From positions 103,584 through 167,583 of the forward strand of contig CAJTEX010000003.1 of NCBI GenBank assembly GCA_910575615.1: DNA of 64,000 nt, written 5' to 3'. Shown in pieces: positions 1 through 8,114 of this stretch (position 1 is the stretch's first letter; the number at the start of each line of letters is the position of its first letter). The notes beneath the pieces are model-generated. The model had not been told where the DNA came from and ran no database searches. It saw only the letters and a list, made by a program, of their open reading frames with translations. This DNA is from Bacteroidales bacterium (GTDB lineage: Bacteria; Bacteroidota; Bacteroidia; Bacteroidales; Muribaculaceae). The position numbers and the translations under genes were made by a program.

Positions 1-102
1 TCCGCCGATGAATCCCCCCGCCCCGACCACGAGGAGCCGCTTTCCGGCGAGTGTGGCGGGAGAGGACACGGTCTGCATGGATGTTTTTTCTGTCTCTTTC
101 AT
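1..102 (-). CDS. NAD-dependent epimerase/dehydratase family protein, N-terminal fragment
   Basis: Only the first 34 codons are inside the window; the gene runs off the left edge. The minus strand reads MKETEKTSMQTV and then LLVVGAGGFIGG. This is the first beta-strand and glycine-rich GxGGFIGG loop of an NAD(P)-binding Rossmann fold of the extended short-chain dehydrogenase (sugar epimerase/dehydratase) type. The ATG at 102 overlaps the stop of the upstream glycosyltransferase in an ATGA junction (99-102), which suggests translational coupling. A second in-frame ATG lies at 78. A nucleotide-sugar substrate is inferred from the linked glycosyltransferase; the specific reaction cannot be told from this fragment. 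Confidence 0.7.
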   Translation of the reverse strand, partial: MKETEKTSMQTVSSPATLAGKRLLVVGAGGFIGG

Positions 103-1244
103 TGCCTGTTGTATTCTTCGATTGCCCGGGTGTATGTCGCCATTGTCCCGGCGGCCATATTGTCATCGTTGAAACGCCTGACAAACTCGCGGCCTTCACG
201 GGCTATTTTCTCCCGTGTGGCCGGATAGTTGATCATCTCCTTGATGGTGTTTAGCCATTCCTCCACATCGTCGGGGTCAACGGCGGGAGCCGACGGGCCG
301 GCTGCCTCCTCGAGGCAGGAGCCGGTGGCCACCACAACGGGGGTGCCGACGCTGAGGCTTTCGATGACAGGTATGCCGAAACCCTCGTAACGTGAAGTGT
401 ATGACGAGCAGAATGCCCCGGCATATAGGGCCGGCAGGTCTGCGAAATCGGCGTTCTCGATGAATTTCACACGCGACTCGATGGAGTAGGCCGAGATATA
501 TCCGTCGAGGACCTTGGCGTAGGGGGTGCGGCGCCCTATCAGCACGAGGTCGAACTCGTCGGGCAGTCCGCGTATTCCCCTGACGGCCATCGCCTGGTTT
601 TTGCGTGTCTCCACCGTCCCCACCGATATTATGTATGGGTTGTCGAGGCCGTATTTCTTTTTCACACGGTCGATTTCCTCGGGCGCGGGTGTCTGGTGAA
701 ACTGGGTGTGGCAGCCTTGATAGACCACATCTATCCGCTCTTCTGGGATACCGTAGAACTCGATGATGTCTTTTTTCGTGCGCTCCGAGATGGCGATGAT
801 TCTCGTCGCCTCCTGGGCCGACCGGTTGAATTTGAGGTCGTATATTTTGCGGTCTATGAAGTGGTAACACTCGGGAAACCTCCTGAAAATCACGTCATGG
901 ATGGTCAGCACGGTTGGGCCGTCGAAGCCGCCGATGTTGAAAGGCAGCTCCCCCGACAGGCCGTGGTAGAGGTCTACCCCGTCGCGGGCGAGGCATGAGG
1001 TTATCCCCCCCGAACGCCATATGCTCCCCATGGCGCGTCCGATGGCCGACGCGGGGGTGACCACATCGACGTTGCGGTGGCCGAGGATTCCCTTCAGTCG
1101 GGGATTGGGCCTCATCGCGGGGGCATAGAGCAGATACTTGTTGTCGGGGTATTTAGCGGCGAGAACCTCTGTCAGGAGGCGGGAGTAATTGCCAAGCCCT
1201 GTGTTGTTCTCGATGGCGCGTTTCCCGTCGAAACCGATGATCAT
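99..1244 (-). CDS. GT4-family glycosyltransferase
   Basis: A 381-residue GT-B fold glycosyltransferase that probably transfers a sugar from a nucleotide-sugar donor to an envelope glycan. The C-terminal half carries the GT4 signature EGFGIPVIES (about residues 287-296) with the two conserved glutamates that contact the donor. The N-terminus MIIGFDGKRAIENNTGLGNY is typical of mannosyltransferase-like members with a GxGxY acceptor-domain loop. The open frame extends upstream to 1454, but that 70-residue extension is low-complexity and overlaps the regulator gene, so the ATG at 1244 is chosen. It lies 32 bases after the Lrp/AsnC gene and overlaps the next gene by four bases. Donor and acceptor are unknown. 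Confidence 0.85.
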   Translation of the reverse strand: MIIGFDGKRAIENNTGLGNYSRLLTEVLAAKYPDNKYLLYAPAMRPNPRLKGILGHRNVDVVTPASAIGRAMGSIWRSGGITSCLARDGVDLYHGLSGELPFNIGGFDGPTVLTIHDVIFRRFPECYHFIDRKIYDLKFNRSAQEATRIIAISERTKKDIIEFYGIPEERIDVVYQGCHTQFHQTPAPEEIDRVKKKYGLDNPYIISVGTVETRKNQAMAVRGIRGLPDEFDLVLIGRRTPYAKVLDGYISAYSIESRVKFIENADFADLPALYAGAFCSSYTSRYEGFGIPVIESLSVGTPVVVATGSCLEEAAGPSAPAVDPDDVEEWLNTIKEMINYPATREKIAREGREFVRRFNDDNMAAGTMATYTRAIEEYNRQ

Positions 1245-1276
1245 AGGTTGACTGGTGGAGTGGTGATGGTGTTGAA

Positions 1277-1747
1277 TCAGGGGTTCTGCAGCGGGATGTT
1301 GCGGTAGATTGAGTTGTCGAGTGAGATGAGGGTCTCGGTGCCGGTGACTCCGGGAATCATCTGTATCTTCTTGTTGAGCAGCTCCATGAGATGCTCGTTG
1401 TCGCGCACGAATAGCTTGATCAACATCGTGTAGGGGCCTGTGGTGAAATGGCATTCTATGACCTCGGGAATCTTGTCAAGCTCGGGCACGACATCCTTGT
1501 ACATTGCGCCGCGCTCGAGGTTTACGCCGATGTATGTGCAGGTGGAGTAACCGAGCAGCTTGGGGTTTACCGTATAGCCCGAGCCTGTGATGATGCCAAG
1601 CTCGATCATACGCTGGATTCGCTGGTGTATGGCAGCGCGTGACACTCCGCACTCCAGGGCGATGTCTTTCGACGGGATGCGGGCGTTATGCATTATGATC
1701 GACAGGATATGCCGGTCAAGGTTGTCGATAGAAGCGATTTTGTCCAT
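1277..1747 (-). CDS. Lrp/AsnC family transcriptional regulator
   Basis: A 156-residue protein with the two-part Lrp/AsnC layout. The N-terminal winged helix (residues 1-60) has the family pattern of DxxDxxIL followed by a recognition helix with SRAAIHQRIQRM. The C-terminal RAM ligand-binding and oligomerisation domain (about 70-150) includes GAMYKDVVPELDKIPEV and the ending region TGTETLISLDNSIYR. The family binds amino acids or related small molecules and controls metabolic genes; no ligand can be assigned here. It is the first gene before the GT4 and epimerase genes and has a TAATTTTG promoter element 46-53 bases upstream of its start. Confidence 0.93.
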   Translation of the reverse strand: MDKIASIDNLDRHILSIIMHNARIPSKDIALECGVSRAAIHQRIQRMIELGIITGSGYTVNPKLLGYSTCTYIGVNLERGAMYKDVVPELDKIPEVIECHFTTGPYTMLIKLFVRDNEHLMELLNKKIQMIPGVTGTETLISLDNSIYRNIPLQNP

Positions 1748-1792
1748 ATGTAGTAAGATAGAGTTGTTTGTGCAATATTTTCATAATTTCTG

Positions 1793-1800
1793 CAAAATTA
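1793..1800 (-). promoter_or_regulatory. Bacteroidota -7 element upstream of the Lrp/AsnC gene
   Basis: The minus strand reads TAATTTTG, an exact match to the Bacteroidota -7 consensus TAnnTTTG, in an AT-rich stretch. No clear TTTG is found at the -33 distance, so this is a moderate call. Confidence 0.5.
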
Positions 1801-1871
1801 CAAAATAAATCCGGAATTCCTGGCATTTTGCCATCAAAAGCCATCTACCACCCTGTTGATGTCGTGTGAGG

Positions 1872-1896
1872 CCGTCTCTGTGGCGGTGTGAGACGG
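1872..1896 (-). terminator. Stem-loop downstream of lpxB
   Basis: A perfect 7-bp inverted repeat (CCGTCTC / GAGACGG) with an 11-base loop lies 18 bases after the lpxB stop. No T-tract follows on the minus strand, so terminator activity is uncertain. Confidence 0.3.
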
Positions 1897-1913
1897 GCGA
1901 AAATGGCCCTTTT

Positions 1914-3089
1914 TCAACGGATGCTGTCCATTATGGCCGAGGCCGCTTTGGCCGGGGCGTCGGAGAGGGTGAGCTTGGATTTCATGCGGCTGTATCCTTC
2001 GAGCATCTTGTCGCGGCCTGGGCTGCCGGGCAGTATGCGGCGCAGCGAGTCGGACAGTTCGTCGGGATTGCAGTGGTGCATAAGCAGTTCGGGCACAATC
2101 TCGTTGGCATACCTCTGGCCGTCAAGTCCGTTGGCTATGAGGTTGGGGAGGGTGACATGGGGGCATTTCAACACATGGCTCATGATATTGTAAAACAGCT
2201 TGGAGCCGGACGAACGGTAGCACACCACCTGCGGTGTGCCGAGCAGGGCGCATTCGAGGGTGGCGGTGCCGGAGGTGACAAACGCGGCTGTGGATAGCGC
2301 CATCAGCGGGAATGTGGAGCCGGAGATGACTGGCATGTGCTGCAGGCCGGGGATTTCGAGCGAGCGGTAGAAATCCCTGGGGATGGTCGGCGCGGCGGCA
2401 ACCACCGGCTGGAGGGAGGGGAACCGCAGGGCGGCCTCCACCATCACCGGCAGGTTGCCTTTGATTTCTCCACGGCGGCTCCCCGGGACGAGGGCGAGCA
2501 GCGGACGGTTGGGGTCGAGTCCGTGGAGCAGGTTGAACTCGGCGCGCGACGGCATCGACCCCTTTTTGCGTTCAACCTCGGCCACTGACGGGTTGCCGAC
2601 ATACTCCACGTCAAGCCCTTTGCCGCTGAAGTAGCTGACCTCGAAGGGGAGTATGGATAGGATTTTGTCGCAATAGCGGCGCATCTCTTTGACGCGCCAC
2701 TCCTTCCAGGCCCAAACTTTGGGCGAGATGTAGAAAAACACCGGTATGCCGAGTGTCTTGGCGTGGCGGGCGAGCTTGAGGTTGAATGACGGGTAGTCTA
2801 TGAGTATGAGCGCGTCGGGACGCGTGGCTGTAATGGCCTCTTTAGCCTGCCTGAGAATCCGGGCGATGGAGGGAAGATGGCGCAGCACCTCGGCGAAACC
2901 CATGTAGGCCATCTCGCTGTAATGCACCAGTGGAGGGCGGCCCGTTTCTCGGGCCATAAGGTCTCCTCCGAGGAATGTGATTTCTGCCCCGGGTGACTGG
3001 CGGCGTAGCTCGGCTACGAGGTCGGCTCCGTGGAGGTCGCCTGAGGCCTCCCCGGCTGATATGAAGAATCTTTGGTTGCGTTCGCTCAT
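1914..3089 (-). CDS. lpxB: Lipid-A-disaccharide synthase LpxB
   Basis: A 391-residue enzyme that joins UDP-2,3-diacylglucosamine to 2,3-diacylglucosamine 1-phosphate, giving the lipid A disaccharide at the inner face of the inner membrane. The diagnostic N-terminal motif GEASGDLHGA lies at about residues 13-22. The family-specific SPKVWAWKEWR, LPFEVSYF and SGTATLECALLGTPQVV segments follow in the expected order. Length is normal for the family. It is the last gene of a minus-strand group (lipoprotein, RNase Z, thioredoxin-like protein, lpxB) and starts 27 bases after its neighbour. The surE gene often linked to lpxB in Bacteroidales is not seen here. Confidence 0.97.
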   Translation of the reverse strand: MSERNQRFFISAGEASGDLHGADLVAELRRQSPGAEITFLGGDLMARETGRPPLVHYSEMAYMGFAEVLRHLPSIARILRQAKEAITATRPDALILIDYPSFNLKLARHAKTLGIPVFFYISPKVWAWKEWRVKEMRRYCDKILSILPFEVSYFSGKGLDVEYVGNPSVAEVERKKGSMPSRAEFNLLHGLDPNRPLLALVPGSRRGEIKGNLPVMVEAALRFPSLQPVVAAAPTIPRDFYRSLEIPGLQHMPVISGSTFPLMALSTAAFVTSGTATLECALLGTPQVVCYRSSGSKLFYNIMSHVLKCPHVTLPNLIANGLDGQRYANEIVPELLMHHCNPDELSDSLRRILPGSPGRDKMLEGYSRMKSKLTLSDAPAKAASAIMDSIR

Positions 3090-3116
3090 GTCTGTGTCTT
3101 GATTGGTTTGCCCGGG

Positions 3117-3599
3117 TCAGTGGGTCTCGCAAGCCGGAAGGATGTCTCCGGCGTTGAACTCCATCAGCAACGGCAGGTTGTCCCAGGTGCATGCGTCGGT
3201 CTCGAAGATTGAACCGTTGTCTGTCCCCACGGTCCACTCCGCCGGAAGCTCGTCGCAGGCGCGGCGGTAGGCGGCCAGGTTGGGGTCTTCGGCTTCCGGG
3301 ATGCCGTCAGTGGGGTAGACGGCGATGACAGCCGTCGCTCGTGAGGGGAGTCCGGAGGTGATCGCCGGGTCGGCCGTCAGCTTCTCTTCCAGCTGGCGGC
3401 ATTCCCCGCAGTCGGGGTCGAAAAGCAATAGCCATACACGCGCGTCGGGCTGCAGGGCGCGCAGCTCGGTGTGGAGGGTTGTCGGCCGTCCGTCGCGCGT
3501 GGTGAAGCTGAAATCCGTTTTCGGGGTTCCCCCCCGGGTTGTGGCGGCGGAAATCGTCGCCAGGGCCAGGGTGGCGGCAAGTCTGGTCAGGAATTTCAT
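3117..3599 (-). CDS. Exported thioredoxin-like protein with a CGEC motif
   Basis: A 160-residue protein with a signal peptide (MKFLTRLAATLALATISAA) followed by a small thioredoxin-like domain. The segment LLLFDPDCGECRQLEEKL matches the redox loop of thioredoxin-fold proteins, with a CxxC motif (CGEC). A likely role is thiol-disulfide exchange or redox sensing in the periplasm, but the usual cis-proline region and full domain length are not clear, so it may be a diverged, DUF5106-like Bacteroidales protein. It lies 22 bases downstream of the RNase Z gene and 27 bases upstream of lpxB, so the three are probably co-transcribed. No direct link to lipid A synthesis is evident. Confidence 0.65.
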   Translation of the reverse strand: MKFLTRLAATLALATISAATTRGGTPKTDFSFTTRDGRPTTLHTELRALQPDARVWLLLFDPDCGECRQLEEKLTADPAITSGLPSRATAVIAVYPTDGIPEAEDPNLAAYRRACDELPAEWTVGTDNGSIFETDACTWDNLPLLMEFNAGDILPACETH

Positions 3600-3621
3600 C
3601 TGCTGTTGTTTTGGTCTATGG

Positions 3622-4542
3622 TCAGATGTCGAGTCTCAGCCCCTCGTTGGCGAGGATGGTCTCTGGGAAAATCGCCCTGGCCTGCTCGAGGTGTTGGCTC
3701 TCATCTTTGTATGCTTTGGAATAATGCCCGATGACCAGCCGTTTCGCCTCGGCTGCGAGGGCTATGCGGGCCGCCTGCGACGCGGTGGAGTGGAATCGTT
3801 CGCGTGCCTTGGCCGTGGCGTCGTCGGCATATGTGGCCTCATGGTAGAGGAGGTCGACCCCCTTGACGACATCGGCCAGGGTGCGGTCGAAAAGCGTGTC
3901 GGAGCAATAGGCGTAGCTTGCCGAGGGGTCGGCGTCGCGGGTCAGGCGTGAGTTTGCTATCACCTGCCCGTCGGGGGTGATGAAGTCGGCGCCATCCTTG
4001 ATATCCTTCATCCGGGCCACCGGCACGTTGAAGAATTTCACCGCGTCGGCTATTATGTGGCGCTGTTTTGGTTTCTCGCGCATCAGGAAGCCGACGGTGG
4101 GCACCCGGTGGTGGAGCGGAAACGCCTCGACGATGAGGCTTTTGGTCTCAACGGCGGTCTGGCGCACAGTAGGGTCGAGGATGTTGAACTGCAGGTCGAA
4201 CGACCGCTCGCGGCAGAAGAAATCCACCATCTTGCTGAAAATCTCCGCTCCCTCCTCGAAGGTGTGGACCGTCAGTGTGCCACCCATCTGATGTAGGGAG
4301 AGGGTGGATAGCAGTCCTGGCAGGCCAAGGCAATGGTCGCCGTGGAGGTGGGATATGAAGATGTGGCGCAGACGGGTGAAATTGAGCCCCTGCATCATTA
4401 TGCTGCGTTGCGCGCCCTCCCCGCAGTCAATCATCAGCAGTTCGCGGTTGTGCTCCACGACCTGGCACGCGGGCAGGTGGCGGCGCGAGGGTGTGGCCGA
4501 GCCACATCCCAATATGTTCAATGTCAGATTGCTTTTTCCTGC
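3622..4542 (-). CDS. rnz: Ribonuclease Z
   Basis: A 306-residue metallo-beta-lactamase-fold endonuclease that trims the 3' end of tRNA precursors. The zinc-binding motif HLHGDH is at residues 66-71 and is preceded by the family glycine-rich LGCGSATP and IDCGEGAQ segments. Later metal and substrate positions (CSDTLF, YHEATY, FHSTASQAA, IGHYSKAY) are present, so the enzyme looks intact. The ATG at 4542 gives the usual length of about 305. A GTG at 4605 would overlap the upstream lipoprotein stop (GTGA) and add 21 Ser/Thr/Lys-rich residues; it remains an alternative start. Genes without an encoded CCA, such as the tRNA-Cys in this window, need this type of processing. Confidence 0.95.
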   Translation of the reverse strand, partial: AGKSNLTLNILGCGSATPSRRHLPACQVVEHNRELLMIDCGEGAQRSIMMQGLNFTRLRHIFISHLHGDHCLGLPGLLSTLSLHQMGGTLTVHTFEEGAEIFSKMVDFFCRERSFDLQFNILDPTVRQTAVETKSLIVEAFPLHHRVPTVGFLMREKPKQRHIIADAVKFFNVPVARMKDIKDGADFITPDGQVIANSRLTRDADPSASYAYCSDTLFDRTLADVVKGVDLLYHEATYADDATAKARERFHSTASQAARIALAAEAKRLVIGHYSKAYKDESQHLEQARAIFPETILANEGLRLDI

Positions 4543-4601
4543 CATTATTGTCTTTGTCGTTGGTACACTGGTCTTTTTCGTCGCTTCAGGGGCAGAGATG
4601 C

Positions 4602-5162
4602 TCACTGGCGAGTGGTGGAGGATAGGTAGCGGTCTACCGCTGCCGGGTCGGCCAATGCCTCGCCCAGGGTCATCGGCACTTGCATGGTGGTTGTCACCCG
4701 CGAGCCGGGAATCACTGCTTTCAGGATTTCCTCGGGGGCGGGGGGCTGGCTGAGGCGCCGGTACTCGTCGTAGGTGTAAGTGGTGAATACGGTCTGGGGG
4801 CCTACTCCCACAGGGCTGAGCAGCCAGCCGCTCTCGAGCTGCACCGGGGCGGCGTTCTCAGGGATGTCGGATGGGGCCGGATAGCTCAGCAGCGTGCCGT
4901 CAGCGTTTAACTTGACAGGCACGTTACGCAGGAAGTCGCCCGATGTCTTGTACAGTATGGCTTTCGGCATCACCGCGACAGGGCCATGAGAGAGCGACGG
5001 TCTGAGGTTGTTGACATCGATTTTGAGCTGGCCCTCCTGTTGATTGCCGCCCGACGCGGTTTGCTCCTCCGTCGGCGGCACGGTGGCGCGGCGGGAGGCA
5101 CATCCGGCTGTCAGGGCCATTGTGGCTGCCGCAGCCAGAAGGTATGTGAAGAAAAGTCTCAT
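4602..5162 (-). CDS. Putative lipoprotein of unknown function
   Basis: A 186-residue protein with a lipoprotein signal peptide: MRLFFTYLLAAAATMALTAGC, with LTAG-C as the lipobox. I do not recognise the mature domain. It is a hydrophilic, proline-rich chain with alternating strand-like segments (GPVAVMPKAILYKTSG, VPVKLNADGTLLSYP, PVQLESGWLLSPVGVG) and a C-terminal stretch VTTTMQVPMTLGEALADP. The start at 5162 is chosen because it opens the signal peptide; the frame extends 15 codons upstream without adding signal features. It is the first gene of the lipoprotein / rnz / thioredoxin-like / lpxB group, and its stop overlaps a possible GTG start of rnz. Confidence 0.7.
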   Translation of the reverse strand: MRLFFTYLLAAAATMALTAGCASRRATVPPTEEQTASGGNQQEGQLKIDVNNLRPSLSHGPVAVMPKAILYKTSGDFLRNVPVKLNADGTLLSYPAPSDIPENAAPVQLESGWLLSPVGVGPQTVFTTYTYDEYRRLSQPPAPEEILKAVIPGSRVTTTMQVPMTLGEALADPAAVDRYLSSTTRQ

Positions 5163-5198
5163 TTCTGTCAGTGGTCTGTTGTGTTTAAGACTGATAAT

Positions 5199-5228
5199 CC
5201 CGGCCAAAGTTTAAACACCTTGGCCGGG
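5199..5228 (-). terminator. Stem-loop after the C10 peptidase gene
   Basis: A perfect 9-bp stem (CCCGGCCAA / TTGGCCGGG) has a loop holding the palindrome GTTTAAAC. On the minus strand it lies about 75 bases after the peptidase stop and is followed by ATTATC, a weak U-tract. A second, shorter stem (GGTCAGG / CCTGACC, 5255-5273) lies closer to the stop. It may also act in the leader of the downstream lipoprotein gene. Confidence 0.45.
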
Positions 5229-5303
5229 AGTTGGTTCTCGCGTGGGGTTGATGCGGTCAGGCCGGGCCTGACCGTCCCGCGGCGGCTGTCAGCCGTATGT
5301 CGG

Positions 5304-7796
5304 TCAGCGTACCACCTTGGCCGATGACACCGAGCCGTCGGCGAGGGTCACTTTCACCAGCGTGATTCCAGCCGGGAGGTTGGCGAGGGGTGCGCCGGCA
5401 CGGGTGCCGTCAATCTGGATGTCGAACGCGACACGGCGGCCGTCGAGGGTGAACGCCTCCACCGACGCGATGTCGGAGGAAGCGGCCACTGAAAGTACGC
5501 CGTTGGCGCGGTCGGCGATGACGATGGTCTCGGCCTGGGTGTCGGCGAGGTTCTCGTCGATGCCTGAGAATCCGGTGCCGATCTTGAAGTTGAGTGACGC
5601 GAGTGTCTGAATGTAATATCCTGACACGTAGCCGAAAATGGCATTGTAGAAGTCGCCGGCGGCGGCGTCTGGCATGCTTCCGCTGACAATGCTTGTGGCG
5701 GTCTGGTTGGCATCAAGGAAATAAGTCTCCGGAGAGTTGAGCGTGTGGGCTACCGAGCCGTTATCTCTGCAGATGTACACGGTCAGGGGAGCGGCCCAGT
5801 AGCCTTCCGTGACCTTGAGGCCGCAGTTGAACTCAAGGTCGTTGGCGTCGGCATTGCCCTGGTCGCCGGCCATGGTGAAGGTGGTGCATGAGGCTTTGAG
5901 CGATTTGGGCGCATCCTTGACGGTCACGGGGATGTAGTCGAGGATGGCTCCGGTGCTCATCGACACGATGCCGAGGTATGCCGAGCCTGAGAAGGAGGAA
6001 GAGCCGCTTAGGGGGTAGAGGTTGGCTATGGTCTCCACATCACGGGATTCGCCCGGAAGCAGGTTCGCGGCATATGAGTCTGCCATGCCTTTGATGTCTG
6101 CCATACCGTTGGATATGGTGAAAATCACGGGGGCCACGCCGTCATAAATCTCTGCCTCCCCGTTGTTCTCGAGGCAGTATGACACCTTTATGGGATATCC
6201 AAAGTATATCGACGAGATGGCAGACAGGTCATAACCTTCGATTTCGCTGCCTGACAAGTTGGAGACTGATGAGATGTTGCCGTTTGAGATGGTGGCGTTG
6301 ACAAAATCCACACAGGAGATGTCATGGCTGACGGCGGTCCATTCCCCGTTGGGATAGTCGCGGGTCACCAGGTACATGCGGTAGTTGCCTGATGTCAGCC
6401 CGTCAGGGATGGAGAGGGGGAAGGAGGCGTAGCCCTCGTACATCGAGAGGGAGATTCCGCTCCCGTATCCTGCTATGGTCTCTTTTCCGGAGGCAATGTT
6501 GACGGCTTTGATGCCGAACTCCACATTTACTGTCTCGCCGGAAGCGTTGTAGCAGAACACGCCCATTGAGGATGCCTGGTCGGAGCTGAGGCTTATCCCT
6601 TTGTTGCCATACTTCGAGCCGGTGAGGTTGCCGGTGAGGGTGATTGGCGAGGTCGCCGGCAGGTCGATGGTGGGGGAGCCGGGGGCAGTCATGTTCAGCA
6701 CGATTTCCTGGTCGAAGTTGAAGCCGCCGGCATTGCCGCCGATTCCCTGTCCCTCGGGGGTGAGGGCGGTGAGCTTGAAGTAGCCGTCATATGCGCCGCC
6801 CCATCCCCAGTTGAAATGGAAGAAGCCGTCAGATGAATATCCGTCGCAGACGAATGCGTGGCCTCCCTGGATGTTGTCGGCTCCGGCGTAATATACCGGG
6901 CCGACGGTCTTGAGGTTCTCGTAGATGAGGTATTCCCACTCGGCCAGGGGGAAGTTCTGTCGGTTGAGCATCGTCGCCTTCTCGTTGTAGCCGAAGTACT
7001 GCTTCAGTCCGGCAAGCATCGTGGGTGACTGCGCGCCTGACGCCTCGGGGCTGTAAGACATCTCTGAGGCGTAGCCGACAGCCTGCATCAGGAACGCCAC
7101 CGCGTCGCGCTGGGTGGTGTTGTATGTGCCGGTGTAGCTGTCGAGCATGTTGTCCCAGTCAAACGGTTTCCCGTCGAGGCTGAGGGTGCGGGTGGTCTTG
7201 TTGTCGGTGTAAGTGATGGTTCCGGTTCCGGCCGGGGGGTAGTTGTGGTATTTCATCACCTGGGCGGCCGCTGTGGCGACGCATCCGGTCATGGACTTTG
7301 AACCGTTGACCACGGGGCAGGAGTAGTTGTATGGGGAGTCCTGGTTCCAGCGGGTGGAGACCATGGGGGCAATCGGGGCCTTTGTCGTCTCGGCCTTGCG
7401 TGACGGCAGGGTGATGTAGAGGCCGCTACCGCTTTCAGGCTGGGCCATCACATAGTCGATCTGGCGGGAGTATTCCGACAGCCACCATTCCATCTGGGGA
7501 GGCAGCTCGCCATCGGCGCAGCCGTCGATGTAGCCCAGCACCGGAGCGACACGGTCGTCGGCCGGCACCACCAGGGCGTTGCCGTCGGAGGCGAAGAGAT
7601 AGACCGTGGCGGCGTTGTCGGGGTTGAGGAGAACACGCTTTATCTCCATGGCCGCGGCGTTGGCAGGGGCCTTCTGCATACCGTTGATTGGTTGTGACAC
7701 AGCGCGCGACAGGGCTTCCTGTGGCGTGAGATGCTTGGCTGAGAGGCCGCAGGCGGTCAGAGCCGCCAGTGATGACAATAGAAATTTCCTGTACAT
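5304..7796 (-). CDS. Secreted C10-family cysteine peptidase (streptopain-like) with C-terminal sorting domain
   Basis: An 830-residue secreted protease. Residues 1-20 form a signal peptide. Residues about 22-125 resemble the Spi/propeptide inhibitor domain that precedes C10 catalytic domains (NAATVYLFASDGNALVVPAD). The catalytic domain spans about 140-390 with the nucleophile in TGCVATAAAQVMKYH (Cys172), the catalytic histidine in GGHAFVCDGY (His313) and the FHFNWGWGG segment. A long beta-rich region follows, and the last 70 residues (VEAFTLDGRRV, then LPAGITLVKVTLADG, ending AKVVR) resemble a T9SS sorting domain. The start at 7796 opens the signal peptide; the frame extends 19 codons upstream without one. 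Substrates may be host or microbial proteins; this is inference from the family. Confidence 0.93.
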   Translation of the reverse strand: MYRKFLLSSLAALTACGLSAKHLTPQEALSRAVSQPINGMQKAPANAAAMEIKRVLLNPDNAATVYLFASDGNALVVPADDRVAPVLGYIDGCADGELPPQMEWWLSEYSRQIDYVMAQPESGSGLYITLPSRKAETTKAPIAPMVSTRWNQDSPYNYSCPVVNGSKSMTGCVATAAAQVMKYHNYPPAGTGTITYTDNKTTRTLSLDGKPFDWDNMLDSYTGTYNTTQRDAVAFLMQAVGYASEMSYSPEASGAQSPTMLAGLKQYFGYNEKATMLNRQNFPLAEWEYLIYENLKTVGPVYYAGADNIQGGHAFVCDGYSSDGFFHFNWGWGGAYDGYFKLTALTPEGQGIGGNAGGFNFDQEIVLNMTAPGSPTIDLPATSPITLTGNLTGSKYGNKGISLSSDQASSMGVFCYNASGETVNVEFGIKAVNIASGKETIAGYGSGISLSMYEGYASFPLSIPDGLTSGNYRMYLVTRDYPNGEWTAVSHDISCVDFVNATISNGNISSVSNLSGSEIEGYDLSAISSIYFGYPIKVSYCLENNGEAEIYDGVAPVIFTISNGMADIKGMADSYAANLLPGESRDVETIANLYPLSGSSSFSGSAYLGIVSMSTGAILDYIPVTVKDAPKSLKASCTTFTMAGDQGNADANDLEFNCGLKVTEGYWAAPLTVYICRDNGSVAHTLNSPETYFLDANQTATSIVSGSMPDAAAGDFYNAIFGYVSGYYIQTLASLNFKIGTGFSGIDENLADTQAETIVIADRANGVLSVAASSDIASVEAFTLDGRRVAFDIQIDGTRAGAPLANLPAGITLVKVTLADGSVSSAKVVR

Positions 7797-7840
7797 TTGT
7801 TCTCTGTTGTGAGTCTGATTCGGGATATCCCCTGAATGGC

Positions 7841-7848
7841 CAAAATTA
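7841..7848 (-). promoter_or_regulatory. -7 element of the C10 peptidase promoter
   Basis: The minus strand reads TAATTTTG (TAnnTTTG consensus), with ATTG 20 bases upstream in the -33 position. The implied transcript start leaves a leader of about 40 bases before the ATG at 7796. Confidence 0.6.
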
Positions 7849-7939
7849 AGCATAATTTATTTAACAAACAATAATGCGTGGCGGTTTTCGCGACGATGAA
7901 CTTTTTTTGAGGATTATTAGAGAAAAAAATCGTTAATTC

Positions 7940-7970
7940 TTGTAAAGATGGTGGATATTGATTAATTTTG
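7940..7970 (+). promoter_or_regulatory. Promoter of the sdhCAB operon
   Basis: TTG at 7940-7942, a 20-base spacer, then TAATTTTG at 7963-7970 match the Bacteroidota housekeeping promoter. The leader to the sdhC ATG would be about 140 bases and includes a perfect palindrome. Confidence 0.75.
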
Positions 7971-8004
7971 TCGGATAATAGGAGTCTCCACGGCCAGGGA
8001 GCGG

Positions 8005-8020
8005 GGGCGTTTAAACGCCC
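8005..8020. promoter_or_regulatory. 16-bp perfect palindrome in the sdh leader
   Basis: GGGCGTTTAAACGCCC is fully self-complementary and starts 35 bases after the -7 element. It could be an operator for a dimeric regulator or an RNA stem in the leader; no family can be assigned. Confidence 0.4.
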
Positions 8021-8114
8021 TGTGACAACGGTTTGCGAGGCTTACGCAAGATATTCGCTGAAAAAAAGAATAAATCAACCTTAATAACAACACAACTCTA
8101 AATTAAAAACACTT

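Larger units (their letters stand above)
7797..8114. promoter_or_regulatory. Divergent intergenic region between the C10 peptidase and sdhC
   Basis: 318 bases without a gene. It holds two divergent Bacteroidota promoters (7841-7848 minus; 7940-7970 plus) and a 16-bp palindrome in the sdh leader (8005-8020). The centre is AT-rich. Confidence 0.7.

Noticed and set aside
4543..4605. GTG start of rnz overlapping the lipoprotein stop
   Set aside because: Would add 21 unconserved residues; the ATG at 4542 gives the normal RNase Z length. Kept only as an alternative.
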